A stretch of 64,000 nucleotides of DNA from Desulfosporosinus sp. Lineage in GTDB: Bacteria > Bacillota > Desulfitobacteriia > Desulfitobacteriales > Desulfitobacteriaceae. Positions within the stretch are counted from its first letter, which is position 1, and each line of letters starts with the position of its first letter. Location: contig DOPM01000003.1 in assembly GCA_003513495.1 (NCBI GenBank), positions 22,185 through 86,184 of the forward strand. The letters run 5' to 3'. A program made the translations under genes and the position numbers. Shown piece by piece: positions 33,721-43,082 of the stretch. A model generated the notes under the pieces. That model ran no database searches and was not told the DNA's origin. It saw nothing but the letters and a program-made list of their open reading frames with translations.

Positions 33721-33763
33721 GTCCTCAACTCCATAAATGTGATTTTATATTCGTAGTTTTAGC

Positions 33764-34144
33764 TCACCTTTTGGCTTTCTTACCGGTAGCCTTGGTAGTA
33801 GAGGATAAGGCAAATGGGTCAGTTTCCCCATACTTGCTGCCCTTCATCCAAGGTTTTACACCCTTTGTATAAGCTGCCTTGGCCAAATAGTGACTAGCTG
33901 TGGAGTTAATGATCAAAATCATTATCATAATCATCAGCAATTTCAGGCTTACTTGGTTAAATCCCGAATAAATGATCAGTCCGATGATAATGCAGGCTTG
34001 CCCCATGGTATCTCCCTTGCCTGCGGCATGCATCCTAGAATAGAAATCAGGAAACCTAATTACCCCAATGGAGGCAATCATAAACAAAAAACATCCGATG
34101 ACCAAGAATAATGCCGTTAGAATAACGCGAATATCTATATCCAT
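33764..34144 (-). CDS. mrpG: Mrp antiporter subunit G
   Basis: This 126-residue protein has three membrane helices and the MrpG signature IGVIRFPDFYSRMHAAGKGDTMGQ (core RFPDFYSRMHAAGKGDTMG). The C-terminus is extended with a basic tail, TTKATGKKAKR. It lies between mrpF and the MrpB fusion gene on the same strand. Confidence 0.93.
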   Translation of the reverse strand: MDIDIRVILTALFLVIGCFLFMIASIGVIRFPDFYSRMHAAGKGDTMGQACIIIGLIIYSGFNQVSLKLLMIMIMILIINSTASHYLAKAAYTKGVKPWMKGSKYGETDPFALSSTTKATGKKAKR

Positions 34145-34175
34145 ATTTTACCATCCCGTTGCATAGATTTTGTTA

Positions 34176-34445
34176 TCAGTTGTCAAAACGGCCAGACTCA
34201 ACGTATTTTAGAAAAGCCAATACAGCCGTAAAGTTAATTAAGACATAGACAAAGGCAATATCTATAAACATGTCAGGCCTGCCATACATAAAACCCACCA
34301 GGAGCATGATTACTACCGTTTTGGTTCCAAAAAAATTTACAGCCAAAATCCTGTTAAAAACAAAGGGTCCCACCACTAATCGATAAAGGATGAGCACTGC
34401 AGATAATATAATGGTAAATGTAGCTACTTCAAACATATTAAACAT
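34176..34445 (-). CDS. mrpF: Mrp antiporter subunit F
   Basis: This 89-residue protein has three membrane helices, the blocks RLVVGPFVFNRILAVNFFGT and DMFIDIAFVYVLINFTAVLAF (core DIAFVYVLINFTAVLA) typical of MrpF. It starts nine bases after mrpE, with AAGGAG upstream. It is an essential membrane subunit of Mrp complexes. Confidence 0.92.
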   Translation of the reverse strand: MFNMFEVATFTIILSAVLILYRLVVGPFVFNRILAVNFFGTKTVVIMLLVGFMYGRPDMFIDIAFVYVLINFTAVLAFLKYVESGRFDN

Positions 34446-34454
34446 ACGCCTTGC

Positions 34455-34940
34455 TCATCTCCTTGCTCCGCCTTCAATTTCCCTTACCTTAGCCAGCATT
34501 GACCCGGAAAGTAAATCTTCAGCAGTTTTCCTTGATATTGCATGGACAATTAATTCACGACGGTCAGCATCAATAGAGGTGGTTCCAGGTGTTAAGGTAA
34601 TTGAGTTGGCTAGCACCGTAATGCCCATGTTTGTTTTTAAGTCATGTTCGTATCTCATAATAGTAGGATCAATAGGCATCTTGGGATGTAGAACAAGGTA
34701 TACAAGATGCCAGTTAGCCAACACAATCTGCCAGGCTAACCAAGGTAAATATGTTATCATTCGAATGAACTTCTTTAGGTCTGGTCCCTTCTCCATCTTG
34801 CCAATCAACAAATCGTGAGACCAGTAGGCTACCAGCAGACTGCAAATCGCCCCAAATATAAGGAAAAGTGGTTTTGTTTGCCCGGATAAACTAAACCAAA
34901 AAATAAACATTAAAACAGCTGTCAGTAAAAAACTAAGCAT
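34455..34940 (-). CDS. mrpE: Mrp antiporter subunit E
   Basis: This protein is about 161 residues from the ATG at 34940; an in-frame TTG four codons upstream is an alternative. It has two N-terminal membrane helices and the MrpE block LPWLAWQIVLANWHLVYLVL, then NSITLTPGTTSIDADRREL, both hallmarks. It is the first gene of the operon. The order E-F-G-B-C-D differs from the Bacillus order A-B-C-D-E-F-G and resembles the antiporter half of archaeal membrane-bound hydrogenases. Confidence 0.9.
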   Translation of the reverse strand: MLSFLLTAVLMFIFWFSLSGQTKPLFLIFGAICSLLVAYWSHDLLIGKMEKGPDLKKFIRMITYLPWLAWQIVLANWHLVYLVLHPKMPIDPTIMRYEHDLKTNMGITVLANSITLTPGTTSIDADRRELIVHAISRKTAEDLLSGSMLAKVREIEGGARR

Positions 34941-35690
34941 ATCTTCCCACAACTCACAATCTTTAGTTATTCTTGGTCACTAGTAGAATGATACGTTTAT
35001 TGTTATTGGCTATAGTATGTTCAGATACACCTTTCGCAAAAAGCACCCCCCATACAGTTTTTTTAAGTGGTAATTGCTAGCATCCCCAAGTCGGGTTTTG
35101 GACATTTCTGGATATTAAAAAATCTTCTGAATATCAGTACTTAAAAGAGCTTTTAGAGAACTATTTTTGAACTAATCAGCTCATAAGCCTTGAAAAACTA
35201 GTTGAATCCATAAAGATATCAGGTAGGATACTGGGAAATCGCACAAATTTGGCGTTTAATAGTGCAAAACTTAAATATAATATCCTAGCCCCTATTTACT
35301 GTAACCTATAGCCAATAACTTGTCCCTGAACATATCATATACATTCTACCATTACATTCTACTATGTCAAGAATATATAAAAATTCAGTAAGGATGTTTG
35401 GCTTACTATTGGTCTTTCGTTAAGCAATGAGCTTTGCATAAAATAATATTAAATTTATATTCTATTAAATAGGAAGGAACAGATTACTTTAATGACTCCG
35501 AAGGCGTTTTTTATTTTCTACAAAGCAGAAAGAATTGGAAAATTTTTTTCTACTTATCCATGTGTAATTTTTCTTTTTTCTTACAATCAGAGATTATCAT
35601 TGTGGGATTAATGTGTCTAGAGTGAATCGATTTACTCTTAATCAATATTCCTAATGGAAAATATTTATAAATTAGGTTTAGAATTTGGAA
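34941..35690. other. Intergenic region without a recognisable gene
   Basis: This 750-base AT-rich stretch between the mrp operon and cstA contains no ORF with a credible ribosome site on either strand. It should hold the mrp promoter, but I could not assign one with confidence. No riboswitch, tRNA or insertion sequence end was identified. It may be a decayed region. Confidence 0.5.
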
Positions 35691-35699
35691 TGTATAACA

Positions 35700-35742
35700 A
35701 AACCTCCTACTGCAGCCTTATAAATTCTGCAATAGAAGGTTT
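35700..35742 (-). terminator. Probable terminator after cstA
   Basis: AAACCTCCTACTGCAG (35700-35715) pairs with CTGCAATAGAAGGTTT (35727-35742) including G-U pairs. On the minus strand the stem ends in GGTTTTG, downstream of the cstA stop. Confidence 0.55.
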
Positions 35743-35814
35743 ATATTCAATGCCCGTTTTTAAGGGTCCTGTTCAGAAACTGGGACATTTCTGTAAGTTT
35801 CTATTTGTAAGTTT

Positions 35815-37218
35815 TTATTTTGCGTTCTTAATCACTTTGCTGGCAAAGAGCACCGTGATTCCGAGAGTAATTAAGAGTCCGACCGGATAGGAAATGCTAG
35901 TGGGCAGACCAAAGCCTTCCGGAGCTTGTAAGAGATAGGTGAAGGTGACCGCTGTCATGAAAATAGCAGGAATTGTTGCAATCCAGTGCAGTCGTTTTTC
36001 CTCGACGAGGTACATAGCAGCAGACCACAGAAGGATCATCGCTGTCGTTTGGTTTGCCCAAGAAAAATATCTCCAGAGGAAGTTAAAGTCGATCTTGCTC
36101 AAGCCGAAAGCAATAACAAAGATAGGAATAGAGATAGCTAAGCGTTTCGGAATAGGCTTTTGGCTCATTTTGAAGAAATCAGCAATAACCATTCGAGCAC
36201 CACGGAATGCTGTATCTCCGGAAGTAATCGGGAGAATGATAACCCCAATAATGGCAAGGGTTCCACCGATGGCTCCCAGCATAGTAATCGAAACTGTACG
36301 AACAACTCCTGCGGGTCCGCCCGCCGCTAAGGCTTCTTGTAATCCACCCGTTCCACCGAAGACTGCCATTCCTGCTGCAGCCCAAACGAGAGCGATAGCT
36401 GATTCACCGATCATCATGCCATAGAATACTTTACGGCCATATTTTTCATTTTGAATGGTTCGGGCAATAAGCGGAGATTGGGTAGCATGGAATCCACTGA
36501 TTGCACCACAAGCGATAGTGATGAAGAGTAATGGCCACATGGGTAGATTCTTAGGATGAAGATTACTCAAAGTGAGTTCAGGAATATGATATCCTTTGAC
36601 AATCAATCCAGCTCCTACTCCTACTGCCATGACAATAAGCAAAAGACCAAAGAGAGGGTAGACCTTTCCGATAATCTTATCAATTGGTAAAAGTGTCGCT
36701 AAGATATAGTAAATAAAAATTACTGCAGTCACAACACTTAAACTAATCCAAGATGGAGTTAGAGTGACAATTAGGTTGGCAGGACCAGCAACGAAAACCG
36801 TTCCTACAAGAATCAATAGTACCACTGAAAAGACATTAACAAACTGACGCATTCCTTGGCCAAGATACTTGCCTACAATATCTGGGAGTTGTGCTCCACC
36901 ATTTCTTACTGAAAGCATGCCGCTAAAATAGTCATGGACAGCACCAGCAAAAATTCCACCGAGAACAATCCAGAGAAAAGCGACTGGCCCCCATAAAGCG
37001 CCTGCAATAGGCCCAAAGATCGGCCCCAGTCCAGCAATATTTAGGAGTTGAACAAGACTCCCTCTGCCAGAGTCCATAGGAACATAATCGACTCCGTCGG
37101 TTTTGGTATAGGCAGGGGTTTCACTGTTTACATTGATACCAAAAACCTTTTCTACAAACTTCCCATAGACCATGTAACCAATAATAAGTGCGACAAACGA
37201 AAGTAAAAAAGTAATCAC
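35815..37218 (-). CDS. cstA: CstA-family (BtsT-like) pyruvate/peptide transporter
   Basis: The start is the GTG at 37218, with GAGGAGG upstream; a longer frame to 37263 has no ribosome site. The 467-residue protein has many membrane helices and the CstA blocks NIAGLGPIFGPIAGALWGPV, HDYFSGMLSVRNGG and GFHATQSPLIARTIQNE. It is shorter than E. coli CstA (about 700), as common in Firmicutes. The adjacent LytS/LytR pair is like the BtsS/BtsR system that controls pyruvate uptake in E. coli, so pyruvate is the likely substrate; that is inference. Confidence 0.88.
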   Translation of the reverse strand: MITFLLSFVALIIGYMVYGKFVEKVFGINVNSETPAYTKTDGVDYVPMDSGRGSLVQLLNIAGLGPIFGPIAGALWGPVAFLWIVLGGIFAGAVHDYFSGMLSVRNGGAQLPDIVGKYLGQGMRQFVNVFSVVLLILVGTVFVAGPANLIVTLTPSWISLSVVTAVIFIYYILATLLPIDKIIGKVYPLFGLLLIVMAVGVGAGLIVKGYHIPELTLSNLHPKNLPMWPLLFITIACGAISGFHATQSPLIARTIQNEKYGRKVFYGMMIGESAIALVWAAAGMAVFGGTGGLQEALAAGGPAGVVRTVSITMLGAIGGTLAIIGVIILPITSGDTAFRGARMVIADFFKMSQKPIPKRLAISIPIFVIAFGLSKIDFNFLWRYFSWANQTTAMILLWSAAMYLVEEKRLHWIATIPAIFMTAVTFTYLLQAPEGFGLPTSISYPVGLLITLGITVLFASKVIKNAK

Positions 37219-37378
37219 AAGAATCCTCCTCTCAGATTTAACATAGATTAAGGATAAGTTCAACTAACTGTCCTTATTTTAAATCATCTCAGGAGGTGGT
37301 TGACGGATTCCAGTCTATAATGTCGTTAACCGTGTCCGAATGTGATTATTCTAAGTTCGTTTTGCATATATGTTCTAA

Positions 37379-38188
37379 CTAGATTTCTAGTACATCCTTT
37401 AATGCCTTGACGTAAGCTCGACTCACAGGAACTTGGGAACTCTTTTCGTCATTTAAAATTAGTGTGTATGCTCCATTAAACCAAGGAACTAATTCTCGCA
37501 CAAAACTTAAATTGACTAAATAACTCCGATGAGGGCGAAAAAAAGAATAGCTCGCTAGTTTTTCTTCAAGTGTTTGTAATGAATGCTTGGTCAAATAAAC
37601 TCTTTCCACCGTTTTAATGAAGACATCCCGATTTTCACGGTAGACATAGAGAATATCCTTAGGATCGATCAATACGACGCTTTCCTCACCTTGAACAGCA
37701 AGTTTTGAGATTTTCACTGCTTGAAATTGCCCTTTTGCCGTAGATTGACTTGCGCCAGCCATTTTGGTCAGAAGCTCCAGTAAGGAATCATTGAGTGTTT
37801 GATTCTGAGCATCCTTCTGGGGATTTCTTACTCTTTGGCGAATTCGTTCTACTGTTTTCCAGACGCGTTCCTCGTCAAATGGCTTTAAAAGATAGTCTAC
37901 AGCATTGACTTCAAAGGCTTGAATGGCATGCTTATCATAGGCTGTAGCAAAGACAATCATTAAGTCTTGCTCCTCTTCAAGCAGTTTTCGCGCCAGGCTT
38001 AAACCATCGATATTAGGCATATGGATATCTAAGAAGGCCACATCAGGCTTAAGCATACGAATTATTTCTAAAGCTTCTGCACCCTGGGTCGCCTCTCCAA
38101 CAATTTCGATATCTGCACATTGCTTTAAAAGATATGTCAGTTCATCCCGAGCGAGTGGTTCATCATCGGCGATAACAGCAGAAATCAC
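37379..38188 (-). CDS. LytTR-family response regulator
   Basis: This 269-residue protein has a receiver domain with DD at residues 8-9, the phosphoacceptor D54 in AFLDIHMP, and the conserved Lys in LLKPFDEE near 105. A long linker follows, then a C-terminal LytTR DNA-binding domain (about 165-269) with YVYRENRDVFIKT and FFRPHRSYLVNL. The gene overlaps the end of the kinase gene by four bases. It probably activates the cstA gene that follows 160 bases downstream. Confidence 0.92.
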   Translation of the reverse strand: MISAVIADDEPLARDELTYLLKQCADIEIVGEATQGAEALEIIRMLKPDVAFLDIHMPNIDGLSLARKLLEEEQDLMIVFATAYDKHAIQAFEVNAVDYLLKPFDEERVWKTVERIRQRVRNPQKDAQNQTLNDSLLELLTKMAGASQSTAKGQFQAVKISKLAVQGEESVVLIDPKDILYVYRENRDVFIKTVERVYLTKHSLQTLEEKLASYSFFRPHRSYLVNLSFVRELVPWFNGAYTLILNDEKSSQVPVSRAYVKALKDVLEI

Positions 38189-39942
38189 GTCACTCCCCCT
38201 CCCTGCTGTAGCGGTACCTTAAACCAGACACACGTTCCTTGTTCTAATTCACTATCAATATGAAGTTGAGATTCCTCGCCAAAATGAAACTTTAGACGCT
38301 GGTTGACATTATATAGGGCCAAACCTGTTCCTTCTTGAGATACAGTTCGACTGTGGAGTAATTCCCCAATCCGTTCTGGAGATATTCCAATTCCATTGTC
38401 CTTTACAGAAATGAGGACATACTCTTTGCTTTCAGTAACACGCACGATGATTTCACCTGTTTTCTCAAGCCCTTTTAGGCCATGACGTACTCCATTTTCT
38501 ACAAGCGGTTGGAGAGTAAGTGGAGGCAATAGAACATTTTCGAGCTTAGAATCAATTTCAAGTTTCACGCTTAAGCGTTCTGTAAAACGAGCTTGTTCAA
38601 TATCTAAATATGCACAGGTATGGTCAATTTCCTGCCTTAAGGTGACAAATTCGTAAAGAGAGGCATTTAAATTCTTCCTGAAAAAGTTCCCAAGTTGAAT
38701 GAGTAACTTACGTGCCATATTGGGTTGAGTACGGATTAGTGCAACTATTGTATTTAAGGAATTAAAAAGAAAGTGGGGGTTAATCTGTGCTTGAAGTGCT
38801 TTAATCTCAGCCTCACGGATGAGTCGAGCATGGTTCTGGGCTTCAACTACTTCAAGCTGATGCGAGAGAAGTTTACCTAGTCCCTGGGCGACTTCTTTGT
38901 CAACCGGTTTAATCTGCTTGATATTTATAAAATAGAATTTTAATACCCCAATCACTTCATCTGACTTTTTTAAGGGGACAATAATTGCCACCGCAAGCGG
39001 ACATCCTTTTTGGGGGCAGTGGATTTCAGCTAAAGATTTGGGAATGTATAGTTTACCAGTTCTGAGCACTTTTTTAGTTGCTTCTGTCAAAATAGTGTGC
39101 CCAGGTAGATGATGATCATCTCCTACCCCGACATGGGATAGAATTTTTTCGTGATCAGTAATCGAGACTGCGGAAACTCCCGTAGTTTTTAAAAGTAGTT
39201 TAGAAAGTTGAGTCGCGGATTCTTCCGTGAGTCCCTGACGGAGATTGACTAACATTTGATCGGCAATATCCAGAACTTTATGGGCTTGATTAGCTTCGAT
39301 ACGGTCTTCCTCGTGAATGACAGACCGAATAATTGCAACAAAAAGCGCGATTCCAAAGCTATTTGCTAGGATCATCGGAAGAGCAATGACTTGAACCAAG
39401 ACAACAGCACTTTCCCAAGGTTTAGCAATAAGAAGGATAATCACCATTTGAACCGTCTCTGCAACTACCCCTGTGAACAGTGCTTTTGAAGTAGGAACGA
39501 TTCTACGATTCCCAATCTTTAGATAAACTAAGCCAGCAATTAAACCTTCTGTCACGGTGGAAATCCCACAGGCTAGCCCAGTAAAGCCGCCGAGCAGAGC
39601 TCGGTGAATACCAGCGATGAGTCCTGCACCAAGTCCAACCCAAGGTCCCCCTAAAAGTCCGCCTATTACAACCCCAACAACCCTAGAGTTTGCAAGGGCT
39701 TCTTCAAAGCCAATTGTATCCACGCGAGGAATCCAAAGAAAGGAATTTGTGCTAGGTCTAATTGAAATCCCGGTATACGTTCCAACGATTCCAAATAAGC
39801 CAAATACTATGGAAAGCCTAATAATCGTCCCAGAATCGAGTTTATGGTCAATGAGATCACGAAACGCAGTTAACCTCGTTAGCATAAAAGCGATTGCTAC
39901 GATCAGGCCGATATGTTCAATCATTAAGAATAAGAGTTGCAC
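38185..39942 (-). CDS. LytS/BtsS-family sensor histidine kinase
   Basis: This 585-residue protein has a 5TM-LYT membrane sensor (residues about 1-205, with LGGPWVGLGAGLIAGIHR), a GAF-like domain (about 225-365, with a CPQKGC pair at 309-314), and a HisKA_7TM-type kinase with the phosphoacceptor H390 in QINPHFLFNSLN, the N-box PLVENGVRHGL near 475 and KDNGIGISPE. It forms a two-component system with the LytTR regulator. Placement before a CstA transporter suggests it senses extracellular pyruvate or a related acid. Confidence 0.92.
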   Translation of the reverse strand: MQLLFLMIEHIGLIVAIAFMLTRLTAFRDLIDHKLDSGTIIRLSIVFGLFGIVGTYTGISIRPSTNSFLWIPRVDTIGFEEALANSRVVGVVIGGLLGGPWVGLGAGLIAGIHRALLGGFTGLACGISTVTEGLIAGLVYLKIGNRRIVPTSKALFTGVVAETVQMVIILLIAKPWESAVVLVQVIALPMILANSFGIALFVAIIRSVIHEEDRIEANQAHKVLDIADQMLVNLRQGLTEESATQLSKLLLKTTGVSAVSITDHEKILSHVGVGDDHHLPGHTILTEATKKVLRTGKLYIPKSLAEIHCPQKGCPLAVAIIVPLKKSDEVIGVLKFYFINIKQIKPVDKEVAQGLGKLLSHQLEVVEAQNHARLIREAEIKALQAQINPHFLFNSLNTIVALIRTQPNMARKLLIQLGNFFRKNLNASLYEFVTLRQEIDHTCAYLDIEQARFTERLSVKLEIDSKLENVLLPPLTLQPLVENGVRHGLKGLEKTGEIIVRVTESKEYVLISVKDNGIGISPERIGELLHSRTVSQEGTGLALYNVNQRLKFHFGEESQLHIDSELEQGTCVWFKVPLQQGGGVT

Positions 39943-40000
39943 GCTTAAGATGCTCCTTTACGTCTGCCTATGAATTGTAGTTTCAGAAAACTACAATTCA

Positions 40001-40972
40001 TCAAATCATGCCAACTCCAAAAATGCCCTCTCCACATTTCGGGCAACACCCGAGCTTTAATCGATTAATCAACACAGGTTGACGTTGGATCACAGCCTCA
40101 CCACACTTAGGACAAAACGTCGCATCTCCGCCTCTGACATTTCCCAAGTATACGTAGGGCAAATATTCCTTTGCTATATCCCTTACTTGTTCTAGGATTT
40201 TTCGCTCCGTAGGAGGAACATCGAGTCGATGCGCCGGATGGTAGGCACTCAAATGCCAGGCCAACGGAACATTTAACTTACGTAGCCATTGTGACAATTT
40301 AGTTAGCTCTTGAGGATTATCATTTGCGCCTTGAATAATAAGCGTTGTTATCTCTAGATGAACCCGCCCAGCCAAACGCTCAACATTATCCAATACCCAA
40401 GCTAATTTACTTCCACAATACTCTCGATAAAAATCTTCCGAGAATGCTTTGATATCTATATTGACTGCATCTAGCCATGGGATCAACTCTTCGAGAAAGT
40501 TCGGTGAAATTGTTCCATTACTTACCAAAACCACCTTTCCCCCTAGAGCTTTCACCAAGGGAGCAGTATCTCGAATCATCTCAAACCACACGCTCGGCTC
40601 CGAATAGGTAAAACACAATCCCAATGATTGCTCCTGTAACGATAGCTCAGCAAGCTCTGTAGGAGTAACCTTTCTTCCAATTTGATGTTGCTGGGATATC
40701 TGGTAGTTTTGACAAAAGGAACAGCTAAGATTGCAACCAAAGCCCCCAACGGAGAAAATCCAAGAACCGGGATAAAAATGATAAAGGGGCTTCTTCTCGA
40801 TCGGATCCATATTCCAAGCAGCCACTTCACCATAGGTTCGAGATACAACCTCACCTTCACGGTTTTCTCGAGCGTGGCATCGTCCTGACTGCCCATGCCG
40901 CAATTGACATCGCTGGGGACACAATAGACAACTCGCCATATAAGAATCTTTTACACTGTTTTCATTACTCAT
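40001..40972 (-). CDS. amrS: AmmeMemoRadiSam system radical SAM enzyme (AmrS)
   Basis: This 323-residue protein has the radical SAM motif C80-x3-C84-x2-C87 (GFGCNLSCSFCQN), an N-terminal Cys set (CLLCPQRC ... GRCHARE) and two C-terminal CxxC pairs (CPKCGE twice), which could hold zinc. YFHFYPGS-type and GNVRGGDATFCPKCGE blocks are typical of AmrS (the sequence here is LYHFYPGS). It overlaps the MEMO-AMMECR1 gene by eight bases. The complete trio is a conserved set; its chemical product is not something I can state from the sequence. Confidence 0.92.
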   Translation of the reverse strand: MSNENSVKDSYMASCLLCPQRCQLRHGQSGRCHARENREGEVVSRTYGEVAAWNMDPIEKKPLYHFYPGSWIFSVGGFGCNLSCSFCQNYQISQQHQIGRKVTPTELAELSLQEQSLGLCFTYSEPSVWFEMIRDTAPLVKALGGKVVLVSNGTISPNFLEELIPWLDAVNIDIKAFSEDFYREYCGSKLAWVLDNVERLAGRVHLEITTLIIQGANDNPQELTKLSQWLRKLNVPLAWHLSAYHPAHRLDVPPTERKILEQVRDIAKEYLPYVYLGNVRGGDATFCPKCGEAVIQRQPVLINRLKLGCCPKCGEGIFGVGMI

Positions 40973-42227
40973 AATGTCTCATAACCTCAAAACGCCAAAG
41001 CTCCACTGGATCTCCACCCGAAATCCCCGCTTTTTCTTTGGCAATATTGATCTGATCAGAAACTGTATCGACCCCTTCCAAATGGGGGAGTAACAGCCCG
41101 CTTCGCCCACGCTGCCTAACAACAACCCCATACCTCCAAGGATCTAACTCTTCCGGTCCCGCAATTTTCTCAAGCTCGCCCAAGACATCCACGGTAAAGC
41201 TCAGGGTATCTATTTCATCTATTCGAACAGGCCTAAAACGTGGATCTTGCGTCCCTGCAGCAATAGCATTGTGTTGAATTTCTAAAGCCAAGTTTTCCTG
41301 CCAAGGCTCGGTTGTTCCAATACATCCGCGCAAATGCCCATGTTGCTTAAGAGTCACAAAACAGCCTCTCCTCATCTTAAACTCAGTAGTAGAGTTTGGT
41401 ATATGTAATGGAGTATTAGCGCCCTTTTCTAAATAAGTCAATAGACAATTTCGAGCCCACTTTGGCAAAGGTGAGGAATGATACAGATCTGCCACCAGAT
41501 ATCCTACACCAAATGGCCCTTCATAAGATAGCACTTCCGGTGCCCCTTCTTTAGAGGCCAATGCCAAGCGAAGACTCCGATACCCACATTCTCCTGCTCG
41601 TTCGACAAGGTCCACTGGTAAATCTGATAGTTTCTTGGAATCCCTCTGAAGAGTCCTTAACACAAATTGGTCAAATTCCGGTCCGGCAGGTTCAAAACCG
41701 TAGGGTCCATCCTCTTTAAGGCGATGGGAAAGATCCCCACTAGCTACAATGGCATAGCGACCAGGTAAGTCCTCAAGGATTTTTCCTATACGTTCACCAT
41801 ACTCCTCTGGTTGTTCAAGAGGCATTCCTAAGAGAACCACTTTTCCTTTCCAACCTGCTTTTTGCAAAAAATAGAGCGGTACAAAGGCGCCGTGATCGAT
41901 AGAACTCTGTATCGGAACAACCCCAGCGATGTTTTGAAATTCTGCAATAACTACTGGATCACTGGCAAACGACATACTAACCTGTGCAGCCCCAAACTGA
42001 GCAAAATCTCCTTGAATAGTCTTATTAACAACCATAGTCATTCCATCTTTAATGAGCTGGGCATGAGGGGAAACCAAGATCACCGTCTCTACCTGAGCTT
42101 GAGCTATTCGCCGGGCCACTTCATGATAGGCATCTAAGCTCGCTTGACACTTACGTTCCTCTCCACGGCCAACTTCTTGGACAAATAGTGGCGGATGTGG
42201 AACAAATACTGAATATATTAGACCCAT
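40965..42227 (-). CDS. amrA: Fused LigB-like (MEMO-related) and AMMECR1 protein
   Basis: From the ATG at 42227 (AAAGGA upstream) the protein has 420 residues. Residues about 1-245 are an extradiol dioxygenase LigB-like domain, with VFVPHPPLFV near the start, ILVSPHAQLIKDGMT, DHGAFVPLYFL and IVASGDLSHRL carrying metal-binding His. Residues about 265-420 are an AMMECR1 domain, with GCFVTLKQHGHLRGCIG and AAGTQDPRFRPV. In many genomes the two domains are also found as separate AmmeMemoRadiSam proteins. The adjacent radical SAM enzyme completes the set. Confidence 0.92.
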   Translation of the reverse strand: MGLIYSVFVPHPPLFVQEVGRGEERKCQASLDAYHEVARRIAQAQVETVILVSPHAQLIKDGMTMVVNKTIQGDFAQFGAAQVSMSFASDPVVIAEFQNIAGVVPIQSSIDHGAFVPLYFLQKAGWKGKVVLLGMPLEQPEEYGERIGKILEDLPGRYAIVASGDLSHRLKEDGPYGFEPAGPEFDQFVLRTLQRDSKKLSDLPVDLVERAGECGYRSLRLALASKEGAPEVLSYEGPFGVGYLVADLYHSSPLPKWARNCLLTYLEKGANTPLHIPNSTTEFKMRRGCFVTLKQHGHLRGCIGTTEPWQENLALEIQHNAIAAGTQDPRFRPVRIDEIDTLSFTVDVLGELEKIAGPEELDPWRYGVVVRQRGRSGLLLPHLEGVDTVSDQINIAKEKAGISGGDPVELWRFEVMRHYE

Positions 42228-42486
42228 GCTTAACACTTTCCTTTTACCATAATTTCTTCGTTTAATCCTATAGCCAAAGATCAAACGTTCGCTTTGTCTT
42301 CTTGCCTAGGGAACAATAATCCTGCTTATCCATTAGCTGCACTCATGTTTTACTACTCCTGACCTATTTAGATTCATGCATAGGATTTCCTTTTTTATTC
42401 TGAAAATACTAGTAGCCCCTTAAATTCCTGATAAATATCGATTAACCCCCGTAGAATAATCTTTTCTTTAAATCCCAATTATTTGC

Positions 42487-42516
42487 TTGGTTTATTCTCA
42501 GGAAAACAGGTATACT
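42487..42516 (+). promoter_or_regulatory. Putative promoter of ridA
   Basis: TTGGTT (42487-42492) and TATACT (42511-42516) are separated by 18 bases, about 65 bases before the ridA start. The rest of the 354-base gap between amrA and ridA shows no further gene. Confidence 0.45.
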
Positions 42517-42581
42517 AAAATTTAGTTGTGTCATTAAATTAAGCCATATAATGGCATAATAACTTCAAGGAGGTAAGTCAC

Positions 42582-42962
42582 TTGATTAAACAAACTCTCA
42601 ATACACAAAATGCACCCGCAGCTATCGGACCATATTCACAAGGGGTTAAAGTAGGAAATTTAATTTTCACTTCCGGACAGCTCCCCATCAATACAGAAAC
42701 CGGAGAATTGGTCACTGATATTGAAGGAGCAACCAAACAATCTTTAGATAATGTCAAGGCAATCTTAGAATCTTCAGGCTCTTCTATGGACAAAGTCGTA
42801 AAAACCGTGGTTTTCCTAAAAGATATGAATGACTTCGTAGCGATGAACACAGTTTATGCTACCTATTTCCAGAACAATCCTCCAGCCCGTTCGGCTGTGC
42901 AAGTCGCGCGCTTGCCTAAAGACGCGATTGTTGAGATTGAAGCAATTGCTCTCGCTGAATAA
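42582..42962 (+). CDS. ridA: RidA-family 2-iminobutanoate/2-iminopropanoate deaminase
   Basis: This 126-residue YjgF/RidA protein starts with TTG, with AAGGAGG nine bases upstream. It has NAPAAIGPYSQGVKVGNLIF, TSGQLPINTETGE and the family catalytic Arg in NNPPARSAVQVARLP, ending DAIVEIEAIAL. It hydrolyses reactive enamine/imine intermediates formed by PLP enzymes. It appears monocistronic, with its own terminator. Confidence 0.95.
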   Translation: MIKQTLNTQNAPAAIGPYSQGVKVGNLIFTSGQLPINTETGELVTDIEGATKQSLDNVKAILESSGSSMDKVVKTVVFLKDMNDFVAMNTVYATYFQNNPPARSAVQVARLPKDAIVEIEAIALAE

Positions 42963-42972
42963 GTACTTATGT

Positions 42973-43010
42973 AAAGGGTCCTTTAACTTTTAAAGGTTAA
43001 AGGACCCTTT
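42973..43010. terminator. Rho-independent terminator
   Basis: AAAGGGTCCTTTAAC (42973-42987) and GTTAAAGGACCCTTT (42996-43010) are exact inverted repeats between ridA and the convergent PTS gene. Confidence 0.85.
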
Positions 43011-43082
43011 CGCGTTCAATTCTATCTTTTAAAGAATTCTACTTAGATACATAACGGCATTAAATAGATTTCAGTTTAGAAA

